Shown: positions 8,130-14,575 of the stretch, piece by piece | Position numbering within the stretch: position 1 is the stretch's first letter | Layout: each line of letters begins with the position of its first letter | Assembly: GCA_900545495.1 (NCBI GenBank) | Contig: UQZJ01000006.1 | Coordinates: 1 to 64,000 of the forward strand | From: an uncultured Eubacteriales bacterium | GTDB lineage: Bacteria > Bacillota > Clostridia > Oscillospirales > Oscillospiraceae | Reading direction: 5' to 3' | Length of the DNA: 64,000 bases | Notes under the pieces: generated by a model | Told to the model about the DNA's origin: nothing | Database searches by the model: none | The model's input: only the letters and a program-made list of their open reading frames with translations | Program-made: the position numbers and the translations under genes

Positions 8130-8565
8130 GAATTTAGAAACTATATATAGTTATGCGGGTGGCAATACGGAAAAGGAAATTTCGCTTTTTTGAATTTTGA
8201 TTGCAGAAAAGGCGGGTATACCCCCGTGTTTATTAGTGAACGGATAGAGGAAGAAGCTCTATCCGCTTATGCACCTTGAAAACCGAATATCCTTCCGCCG
8301 GGAGTTATACAGGATCTGCGGACAGTATGCCACGATGATCGATTCGGAGCGTGCCCACAGAAGAATTGCCGTATAGCGGCAGCCTGCCAATACGCGGCTG
8401 AAATGGGCGCAGGAAATGGCCCGGCGGACAGGCGTTTTTAATTTGAACACAAACTAAATATAAATATATGCGGACAGCCCCACACGGGATCTTTTGCGAA
8501 AAGTAGTATAATGACAATATCGCAAGGATACTCCATTGCTGCAGGCTGTCAGAAAGGAGGAAAAC
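8130..8565. other. Intergenic control region of the element with palindromes
   Basis: This stretch separates the two divergent transcription units. It contains a perfect 10-bp palindrome GGGTATACCC (8214-8223) and a perfect 9-bp stem CGGATAGAG/CTCTATCCG with a 7-base loop (8241-8265), neither followed by a T-run. A TATAAT-like hexamer (about 8505-8510) may belong to the excisionase promoter, without a clear -35. The palindromes could be operators or part of a transfer or replication origin; nothing in the sequence decides this. Confidence 0.4.
8269..8457 (+). pseudogene. Possible short gene interrupted by an in-frame amber codon
   Basis: A 62-codon frame starts MHLENRISFR and ends TGVFNLNTN, with one TAG after 35 codons (8374-8376). 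The second half (LKWAQEMARRTGV) reads like real protein sequence. No convincing ribosome binding site precedes it. It may be a decayed small gene, or chance. Confidence 0.25.
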
Positions 8566-8766
8566 ATGGCGGAATACAAACCGACAGCATTACAGACGAG
8601 CAAAAGATACTTGACAGCAACGGATGTTGCCGAATTACTCGGTGTTTCCCGCAGTACGGCATACCGCATTATCAAGCGGCTTAACAGTGAACTGGAAAAA
8701 GCCGGAAAGCTGACTGTGGCGGGCAAGGTATCTGCCAAATATTTTTACGAGAATACCTACCTGTAA
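8566..8766 (+). CDS. Excisionase-like small DNA-binding protein
   Basis: This 66-aa protein has a winged-helix/MerR-like motif: LTATDVAELLGVSRSTAYRI, then KRLNSELE and KLTVAGKVSAKYF. Such proteins next to a tyrosine recombinase act as recombination directionality factors that promote excision, or as regulators of the recombinase. I chose the ATG with AGGAGG five bases upstream; an in-frame ATG ten codons earlier has no such site. The recombinase begins 57 bases downstream on the same strand, so both are likely co-transcribed. Confidence 0.8.
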   Translation: MAEYKPTALQTSKRYLTATDVAELLGVSRSTAYRIIKRLNSELEKAGKLTVAGKVSAKYFYENTYL

Positions 8767-8823
8767 GTGACGAGGGAAACCGTATCCGGGCGATGAAACT
8801 TTTACAGATCGGAGGTGAAATCA

Positions 8824-9882
8824 TTGCCGACCTACAAAGACGAAAAGACAGGGTTATGGTACTGTAAATTTGTTTACACAGATTGGACAGGCACCAAAAA
8901 GCAGAAAAAGAAGAAAGGTTTTCGCCTGCAAAAAGAGGCCAAGCAGTATGAACTGGATTTTCTGAGCAAGACATCAAATTCCTGCGATATGCTTTTTAGT
9001 GATATGGTAGAGATCTATATGGATGACTGCAAAGCCAGAATCAGACCGACTACCTACAAAGGGAAAGAGGACATCATTGCGGTACATATTATGCCGTATT
9101 TCAAGAATTTGAAAGTCAATGAGATCCAGCCGATGAATGTGCGTCGCTGGCAAACCGAGCTGATGAACAATCAGAAGAATTATAAGCCAACCTATCTGAG
9201 AACTCTGAACAGCCAGTTGTCTGCGATTTTCAATTTTGCAGTCAAGTATTACGGCCTCGGCAGCAATCCGGTACAAAAAAGCGGAACTATCGGTAAAAAG
9301 AATTCTGGCTTGGAACAGATCTGGACAGCGGACGAATTCAAGATTTTTATTGATGCTGTCAGTGATAAGCTGCAGTCCAAGGTCATCTTTAATCTGCTTT
9401 ACTGGACAGGAATGCGATCCGGAGAAATGCTAGCTTTGACCCTGAACGATTTCGACTTTGAGGAACGGACGGTTTCCATTACAAAAAACTATGCGCGTAT
9501 AGACGGCGAGGACTTATTCCTTGACCCAAAGACGCCAAAAAGCAATCGCAAAATTACCTTGCCGCAATTCGTTTGCGATTTGGTAAAGGATTATGCCGAC
9601 AGATTGTACGGCTACGATCCGTCAGATAGACTGTTTGAAGTAACAAAGCATTATTTGAAGCACGAAATGGAAAGGGGCTGCAAGAAGACCGGACTCCGGG
9701 AGATACGGGTGCACGATCTTCGTCACAGCCACGCCAGCTTGCTGATTGAACTCGGTTTTGCACCGCTGCTGATCAGCGAACGCCTCGGGCATGAGAGCGT
9801 AACGACAACTTTGGAGATTTATTCCCACCTGTACCCGACAAAACACGGGGAAGTTGCAGACCGCTTGGAGGCTTTCGCATAA
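8824..9882 (+). CDS. Tyrosine recombinase (integrase) of the element
   Basis: This 352-aa site-specific recombinase has an N-terminal arm-binding domain (YKDEKTGLWYCKF), a SAM-like core-binding domain (about residues 55-150) and a catalytic domain with Arg198 (GMRSGE), His297-x-x-Arg300 (HDLRH), His323 (LGHES) and nucleophile Tyr333 (TLEIYSH). All catalytic positions are present, so it is probably active. I chose the TTG start with GGAGG eight bases upstream; a GTG three codons earlier overlaps that site. It sits at the element edge facing guaA, which is presumably its target. Confidence 0.93.
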   Translation: MPTYKDEKTGLWYCKFVYTDWTGTKKQKKKKGFRLQKEAKQYELDFLSKTSNSCDMLFSDMVEIYMDDCKARIRPTTYKGKEDIIAVHIMPYFKNLKVNEIQPMNVRRWQTELMNNQKNYKPTYLRTLNSQLSAIFNFAVKYYGLGSNPVQKSGTIGKKNSGLEQIWTADEFKIFIDAVSDKLQSKVIFNLLYWTGMRSGEMLALTLNDFDFEERTVSITKNYARIDGEDLFLDPKTPKSNRKITLPQFVCDLVKDYADRLYGYDPSDRLFEVTKHYLKHEMERGCKKTGLREIRVHDLRHSHASLLIELGFAPLLISERLGHESVTTTLEIYSHLYPTKHGEVADRLEAFA

Positions 9883-9889
9883 ATTTTTC

Positions 9890-9918
9890 GTGTACCCGCC
9901 GTGTACCTTTCATGTACC
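9890..9918 (+). repeat. Three tandem 11-bp repeats, probable integrase arm sites
   Basis: The heptamer GTGTACC, GTGTACC, ATGTACC occurs three times at exactly 11-base intervals (starts 9890, 9901, 9912), immediately after the recombinase stop codon. Close to one helical turn apart on the same face of DNA, between the recombinase gene and the presumed core site in guaA, they look like arm-type binding sites for the N-terminal domain of the integrase. Confidence 0.55.
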
Positions 9919-9921
9919 CGG

Positions 9922-9968
9922 AGCAAAAAAGAAACCCGAAAACCCTTGAAAATAAAGGGTTTTCGGGT
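9922..9968 (-). terminator. Strong terminator after guaA
   Basis: A perfect 14-bp stem (ACCCGAAAACCCTT and complement, 7-base loop) is followed on the minus strand by TTTCTTTTTT. It ends xpt-guaA transcription and keeps it out of the element. If recombination occurred within the guaA 3' end, this terminator came with the element and replaces the native one. Confidence 0.85.
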
Positions 9969-9977
9969 AAGTGGCGA

Positions 9978-10000
9978 TTACTCCCACTCTACGGTGGCGG
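9978..10000. other. Presumed attachment-site region in the guaA 3' end
   Basis: The final guaA codons and stop lie where the AT-rich element meets host sequence. The recombinase, its presumed arm repeats and the terminator all lie on the outer side. The core overlap sequence should be within or just after these codons. The second copy, at the far end of the element, is outside the window, so the core cannot be defined. Confidence 0.4.
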
Positions 10001-11507
10001 GGGGCTTGGAGGTGATGTCGTAGCAGATGCGGTTGATATGCTTGACCTCGCCCACGATGCGGCCGGAGACCTTATCCAGCAGCTCGTAGGGCAGGCGGGA
10101 CCATGTAGCGGTCATGAAGTCCTGAGACTGCACCGCCCGCAGTGCCAGCGTGTAGTCGTAGGTACGCTCGTCGCCCATGACGCCCACGCTGCGCAGATCG
10201 GTGAGCACGGCGAAGAACTGGCTGGTGGTGCGATCCAGACCCGCCAGCTTCATCTCCTCACGGAAGATGGCGTCGGCATCCCGCAGGATGGACAGCTTCT
10301 CCTCGGTGATCTCGCCGATCACGCGGATGGCAAGACCGGGGCCGGGGAAGGGCTGACGCCACACCAGCTCGTCGGGCAGACCCAGCTCGGTACCCAGCTG
10401 GCGTACCTCGTCCTTGAACAGACGGCGCAGCGGCTCGACGATCTCCTTGAAGTCCACGCAGTCGGGCAGACCGCCCACGTTGTGGTGGCTCTTGATAACG
10501 GTGGACTCGCCGCCCAGACCGGACTCCACCACGTCGGGGTAGATGGTACCCTGCGCCAGGAAGTCCACGGCGCCGATCTTTTTGGCCTCCTCCTCAAAGA
10601 CGCGGATGAACTCCTCGCCGATGATCTTGCGCTTGCGCTCGGGATCGGTGACGCCGGCCAGCTTACCGAGGAAGCGAGGCCCGGCGTTGACGCGGCGGAC
10701 GTCCACATGGAACTGGTTCTTCATAACGTGCTCCACCTGATCGCCCTCGTCCTTACGCAGCAGACCGTGATCCACGAAGATGCAGGTCAGCTGGTCGCCG
10801 ACAGCCCGCTGGAGCAGGGCGGCAGCCACGGAACTGTCCACACCGCCGGAGAGCGCCAGCAGCACGCGGCCGTCGCCGATCTGACGGCGGCACTCGGCCA
10901 CGGCATCCTCCAGATAGGAAGCCATAGACCACTCGGGACGGAAGCCGCAGATGCGGTACAGGAAGTTCTGGAGGATCTCCTTGCCGTACTCGGTGTGGAG
11001 CACCTCGGGGTGGAACTGCACGCCGTACAGGTTCTTCTCGGCGCAGCAGACGGCGGCGTTCTGGCAGCCATCGGTATGGGCGATGGCGGTAAAGCCGGGT
11101 GCCAGACGCTCCACCTCCACGCCGTGGCTCATCCAGCACACGGACGTCTCGGGTACGCCCTCAAACAGGGGAGAGGTGCCGTGGGTCAGCTGGATCTTGC
11201 CGTACTCACGGGTCTCGGCCTTGCGGCACTGACCGCCCAGCAGATGCATCATCAGCTGCTGGCCGTAGCAGATACCCAGCACGGGGATGCCCAGCTCGAA
11301 CAGCGCCTTGTCCACCATGGGGGCCTTCGGCTCAAACACGGTGGCGGGGCCGCCGGTGAAGATCAGCGCATCAGGTGCAAAGGCGCGCACCTCATCCATG
11401 GAGATGCGGAAAGACTTGATCTCGCAGTACACGCCGCACTCACGGACACGGCGGGCCACCAGCAGGTTATACTGCCCGCCAAAATCCAGTACAAGGACTT
11501 TCTTCAT
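9978..11507 (-). CDS. guaA: GMP synthase (glutamine-hydrolysing)
   Basis: This 509-aa enzyme converts XMP, glutamine and ATP to GMP, the last step of guanine nucleotide synthesis. The N-terminal class I amidotransferase has the catalytic Cys in GICYGQQ and the His/Glu pair in QFHPEV. The ATP-pyrophosphatase domain has the P-loop LALSGGVDSSVA. The C-terminus ends DITSKPPATVEWE, the normal family end, so integration of the neighbouring element left the protein intact. The gene starts one base after the stop of xpt, forming a salvage/synthesis operon. Confidence 0.98.
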   Translation of the reverse strand: MKKVLVLDFGGQYNLLVARRVRECGVYCEIKSFRISMDEVRAFAPDALIFTGGPATVFEPKAPMVDKALFELGIPVLGICYGQQLMMHLLGGQCRKAETREYGKIQLTHGTSPLFEGVPETSVCWMSHGVEVERLAPGFTAIAHTDGCQNAAVCCAEKNLYGVQFHPEVLHTEYGKEILQNFLYRICGFRPEWSMASYLEDAVAECRRQIGDGRVLLALSGGVDSSVAAALLQRAVGDQLTCIFVDHGLLRKDEGDQVEHVMKNQFHVDVRRVNAGPRFLGKLAGVTDPERKRKIIGEEFIRVFEEEAKKIGAVDFLAQGTIYPDVVESGLGGESTVIKSHHNVGGLPDCVDFKEIVEPLRRLFKDEVRQLGTELGLPDELVWRQPFPGPGLAIRVIGEITEEKLSILRDADAIFREEMKLAGLDRTTSQFFAVLTDLRSVGVMGDERTYDYTLALRAVQSQDFMTATWSRLPYELLDKVSGRIVGEVKHINRICYDITSKPPATVEWE

Positions 11508-11508
11508 G

Positions 11509-12087
11509 TCAGGTACCCTCCCGGAAGCGGATGTGATGCTCGTCGGCCTCGTCGATGATGGCCAGAGAGTGGATGGGATATCCCTCGCGGCGCAGGCTGT
11601 CGCCGCCGTCCTGGAAGCCCTTCTCCACGGCGACGCCGATGCCGACCAGCGTAGCGCCGGCCTTGTTCACGATGTCGATGAGGCCGCGCATGGCGTAGCC
11701 CTTGGCCATGAAGTCATCGATGATGAGCACACGGTCATTGGAGTTGATCCAGTCCTGAGAAACCAGCAGGGTCACTTTCTTCTTGTAGGTGTAGGAAAAA
11801 ATATCGCTCTGGTACAGGCCGCCCTCGATGTTATCGCTCTTGGCCTTCTTAGCGAACACCATGGGGACGCCATATCGCTGGGCGCAGATCGTGGCCAAAG
11901 CGATACCGCTCGCCTCGGCGGTGAGCACCATCGTGATATCCTTCACGTCGAAATACTTGGCGAACTCGTCTGCCATATCGCTCATCAGAGCGGTATCTAT
12001 GCGGTGATTCAGAAAACCATCCACCTTGATGATATTTCCGGGGAGAACACGCCCCTCCCGCTGGATGCGATCCTTAAGCTGCTGCAT
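11509..12087 (-). CDS. xpt: Xanthine phosphoribosyltransferase
   Basis: This 192-aa enzyme makes XMP from xanthine and PRPP, supplying the substrate for the downstream GuaA. The PRPP-binding loop is visible as RVLIIDDFMAKGYAMRG, and the N-terminus (QQLKDRIQREGRVLPG, KVDGFLNHRID) matches Xpt. I chose the ATG at MQQLKDR; the GTG three codons upstream sits right against the GAGAGGA ribosome binding site. No purine riboswitch is evident in the 140 bases upstream, unlike xpt in Bacillus. Confidence 0.95.
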   Translation of the reverse strand: MQQLKDRIQREGRVLPGNIIKVDGFLNHRIDTALMSDMADEFAKYFDVKDITMVLTAEASGIALATICAQRYGVPMVFAKKAKSDNIEGGLYQSDIFSYTYKKKVTLLVSQDWINSNDRVLIIDDFMAKGYAMRGLIDIVNKAGATLVGIGVAVEKGFQDGGDSLRREGYPIHSLAIIDEADEHHIRFREGT

Positions 12088-12229
12088 GGTCACCACTTCC
12101 TCTCAAAAGTATTAGTTTTATACTGCTTTATACTGCCCGATTTTTAACAGAAAAGCAACAGGAAAAAATGCAGAATATCCCGGTGCTTTTTGCCCTTTTT
12201 TGTAGGTTTTACCGGAGGAAAAGCTGGGC

Positions 12230-13126
12230 TTATTTCTCCGATAAGCTCTGTTTGACAAACTCCGCAAAACGCTGCGCCGCGGCGGTCTGCGGCACGTCCC
12301 GCAGCATACACATATCCACGGAGCGGGGCGGGATCTGGAACGAGGTCTTGAGCCGGCGCAGGCGGCCGCTGTCCAGCTCGCGGGTCACAAATTCCTCCGT
12401 CACGCCGGCTACGCCGAAGCCGATGGCGGCCAGATCCACCAGCAGGCTGCGGGCGCCCAGCTCGATCTCCGGGTTCAGGCGCAGGCCGTTCTGGAGGAAG
12501 AACCGCTCCAGATACAGGCGGCTGGACGCCTTGCGCTCCAGCAGGATCAGGGGGAAGGCGGAGATCTCCTCCAGCGAGTAGACATGGTCGAAGTCGCAGG
12601 GATAGTCGTTGCCAGCCACGAAGATGGAGTGGGTGGGGAAGCAGGGGTGCGCCTCCAACGACGTCATATCCGTGGGGGTGCTGGCAAAGGCGATGTCCAC
12701 CTTGCCGGAGCGCAGCAGACCCAGCACCTTATGGCTGCGGCCGGAGATGATCTGGATGTGGATGGCGGGATGCTCACGGTGGAAGCCGTCCAGATAGGGG
12801 AGCAGGAACTGGCTGGTAACGGTGTCGCTGGCGCCGATGACCAGCTGGCCCATTTGCAGCTCGCGGGTCTGGGACAGCTTTTCCTCGCCGGTCTCCAGCA
12901 GGCCCATGGCGCTGCGGACATACTCATAGAGCATTTTTCCCTCCGCCGTCAACGTGACGCCCCGGGAGTTCCGGGAGAACAGCCGGGTCTGCAGATCGTT
13001 CTCCAGCTGCTTGATGGACTGGCTCACCGCGGACTGGGAGATATACAGCGCCTGCGCCGCGGCGGTGATGTTGCCTACCTCGGCCACTTCCTTAAAGACA
13101 CGATACAATTCGAGCTTGACCGACAT
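12230..13126 (-). CDS. LysR-family transcriptional regulator
   Basis: The 298-aa protein has an N-terminal winged helix-turn-helix (TAAAQALYISQSAVSQSIKQ) and a C-terminal ligand-binding domain of the LysR type (about residues 90-295). The effector is unknown. It is transcribed away from a membrane protein-pduL pair, a common arrangement for a LysR regulator and its target; that target assignment is inference. AGGAGG lies five bases before the start. Confidence 0.9.
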   Translation of the reverse strand: MSVKLELYRVFKEVAEVGNITAAAQALYISQSAVSQSIKQLENDLQTRLFSRNSRGVTLTAEGKMLYEYVRSAMGLLETGEEKLSQTRELQMGQLVIGASDTVTSQFLLPYLDGFHREHPAIHIQIISGRSHKVLGLLRSGKVDIAFASTPTDMTSLEAHPCFPTHSIFVAGNDYPCDFDHVYSLEEISAFPLILLERKASSRLYLERFFLQNGLRLNPEIELGARSLLVDLAAIGFGVAGVTEEFVTRELDSGRLRRLKTSFQIPPRSVDMCMLRDVPQTAAAQRFAEFVKQSLSEK

Positions 13127-13178
13127 ATACGCCTCCTATTAGAAAATCACGATATTAGCCGATATTCTATCTGCCATG

Positions 13179-13206
13179 ATTATACCAAGAATCATAGAGA
13201 ATGCAA
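13179..13206 (-). promoter_or_regulatory. Promoter of the LysR-family gene
   Basis: On the minus strand TTGCAT is followed after 16 bases by TATAAT. Between it and the gene the sequence GATATT occurs twice ten bases apart, a possible autoregulatory site. Confidence 0.65.
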
Positions 13207-13240
13207 GGGCAAATTTGCGGTTTTTGGCGGGGGTTAGCGC

Positions 13241-13269
13241 TTGCATAAGTGATGGGTATGTGATAGAAT
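13241..13269 (+). promoter_or_regulatory. Promoter of the membrane protein-pduL unit
   Basis: TTGCAT and TAGAAT are spaced by 17 bases, 35 bases upstream of the start codon and 34 bases from the divergent LysR promoter, so one regulator could control both. Confidence 0.65.
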
Positions 13270-13303
13270 AATAAAGTTGGAAACAGAGAAAAGGAGAACG
13301 TGC

Positions 13304-13849
13304 ATGAGAAAGCTGAAAGAGATCTGGCTGGGTCAGGACGTGATCAACCGCATCATTCTGGTGTCGGGCATTCTGGCGTGCATCTGGTGCCTGATCAAGG
13401 GCCAGGGCCTGTACGGTGTGGCGCTGGTGGTGCTGATGGGAATGCTGATGGTCAGCCGGAAGAGCAACCGCGAAAAGCGGCTGGGCCGTCTGTACGGCGG
13501 GCTGTATTTCCATATGCCCGACGGTGAGCTGGTGCCGCTGTCCTTTGACCATGTGAAGGCCGAGTATACCCACGGCCAGCAGGGGAAGTACGCCGGGCGC
13601 ACGGTGACGCTGCGCTTTCCGTGGTGGCATCTGAATCTGGATGGCCACGGCGATACGGGCTTCGGCCTGCTGATCCATTTCGACGGCAACGAGGAGGCCA
13701 TGGCGGAGGCAAAGACCCTGCGCCCCGGCGATTTTGTGTCCGTCACCGGCGAGATCGTGCCGTCCGGCAGGATGTACTTCTACATCGGCAACGTCACGGA
13801 GCTGCGCCGTGTATCGGAAAAGGAAGAATTCCCTCCGCGGGAACAATAA
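13304..13849 (+). CDS. Membrane protein of unknown function, 181 aa
   Basis: Two hydrophobic helices near the N-terminus (INRIILVSGILACIWCL and GVALVVLMGMLMV) are followed by a soluble beta-rich domain of about 130 residues, including WWHLNLDGHGDTGFGLLIHF and the OB-like phrase RPGDFVSVTGEIVPSG. No family is recognised. The ATG is preceded by AGGAG at 7 bases. It lies 37 bases before pduL and may share its transcript. Confidence 0.8.
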   Translation: MRKLKEIWLGQDVINRIILVSGILACIWCLIKGQGLYGVALVVLMGMLMVSRKSNREKRLGRLYGGLYFHMPDGELVPLSFDHVKAEYTHGQQGKYAGRTVTLRFPWWHLNLDGHGDTGFGLLIHFDGNEEAMAEAKTLRPGDFVSVTGEIVPSGRMYFYIGNVTELRRVSEKEEFPPREQ

Positions 13850-13886
13850 TATCACACTGCAAGAAAAAACAAAGGAGAGATCTACT

Positions 13887-14450
13887 ATGAGTTTCATGAT
13901 CGAAACTTCCGCCCGTCACATCCATCTGACTCAGGAGACGGTGGAGAAGCTGTTCGGCAAGGGCTATGAGCTGACCATCCGCAAGCCCCTGTCTTACCCC
14001 GGCCAGTACGCCTGCAACGAGCGTCTGACCATCGTCGGCCCCAAGAAGGAGATGGCCAACGTGTCCATCCTCGGCCCCGTCCGCAAGGCCGATCAGGTGG
14101 AGGTCTCCGCCACCGACGCCCGCACGCTGGGCATCGACGCACCTGTCCGCGAGAGCGGTGACGTCAAGGGCTCCGGCGCCTGCAAGCTCATCGGGCCTGC
14201 CGGAGAGGTGGAGCTGACCGAGGGCGTCATCGTGGCCAAGCGTCACCTGCACATCCTGGAGAAGGACGCTGCCGAGCTGGGCGTCAAGGATAAGGATATC
14301 ATTCGCGTGGCCTGCGGCGGCGAGGGCCGTAAGCTGATCTTCGACGACGTGGTCGTTCGCGTCAACAAGGACGGCGCCACCACCATGCACATCGACACCG
14401 ACGAGTCTCAGGCGGCGGGCAACCCCACCAGCGGCGAGATCTTCCGGTAA
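13887..14450 (+). CDS. pduL: Phosphate propanoyltransferase (PduL-type phosphotransacylase)
   Basis: This 187-aa enzyme has the two-domain PduL pattern: ETSARHIHLTQE, KPLSYPGQYACNE, VSILGPVRKADQVEVS, APVRESGD, then GVIVAKRHLHI and TTMHIDTDESQAA. The paired zinc-binding His motifs (RHIHL, KRHLHI) are intact. PduL transfers acyl groups between CoA and phosphate, giving acetyl- or propanoyl-phosphate for ATP formation. No microcompartment shell genes and no N-terminal encapsulation helix are seen, so it is probably a cytosolic housekeeping enzyme replacing Pta. Its start has GGAGAG nine bases upstream. Confidence 0.93.
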   Translation: MSFMIETSARHIHLTQETVEKLFGKGYELTIRKPLSYPGQYACNERLTIVGPKKEMANVSILGPVRKADQVEVSATDARTLGIDAPVRESGDVKGSGACKLIGPAGEVELTEGVIVAKRHLHILEKDAAELGVKDKDIIRVACGGEGRKLIFDDVVVRVNKDGATTMHIDTDESQAAGNPTSGEIFR

Positions 14451-14463
14451 ATAAAAGCAGAAA

Positions 14464-14500
14464 AGCTGCCCTGACAATCCGTTGTCAGGGCAGCTTTTTT
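14464..14500 (+). terminator. Terminator after pduL
   Basis: A 14-bp perfect stem (AGCTGCCCTGACAA) with loop TCCG is followed by a T-run. Confidence 0.92.
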
Positions 14501-14533
14501 ATCGGACTGCCCGGCGCAAAAGCGCGGATCGAA

Positions 14534-14565
14534 AGCAGCCCCGTTCCGTCAGGAGCGGGGCTGCT
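14534..14565 (-). terminator. Terminator after the FAD oxidoreductase gene
   Basis: The stem AGCAGCCCCG with its complement, plus an inner TCC/GGA pairing, stands just after the stop of the minus-strand gene. The T-run is short, so it may act mostly as an RNA end-stabilising hairpin between the convergent genes. Confidence 0.65.
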
Positions 14566-14575
14566 GTTTGCCTGA

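Larger units (their letters stand above)
1..9977. mobile_element. Right end of an integrated (probably conjugative) element at guaA
   Basis: This segment is more AT-rich and uses different codons from the GC-rich genes beyond guaA. It carries a tyrosine recombinase and an excisionase-like protein at its right edge, and recombination, replication and Pcf-type genes (PcfJ/PcfK-like) typical of integrative conjugative elements in Firmicutes. The recombinase gene points at, and lies about 95 bases from, the stop codon of guaA, and the 3' end of guaA is a known integration target for such elements. The left end, relaxase and type IV secretion genes are outside the window, so conjugative ability is inferred only. 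The exact right boundary is not determined; it probably lies in the last guaA codons. Confidence 0.85.

Noticed and set aside
8266..8290. Resemblance of CACCTTGAAAACCG to the end of Firmicutes 16S-23S spacers
   Set aside because: The match is about 14 bases with no rRNA or tRNA nearby, so it is probably coincidental.
12088..12229. Purine riboswitch upstream of xpt
   Set aside because: The leader is short and AT-rich, with no purine-aptamer loops or terminator; nothing matched the conserved core.
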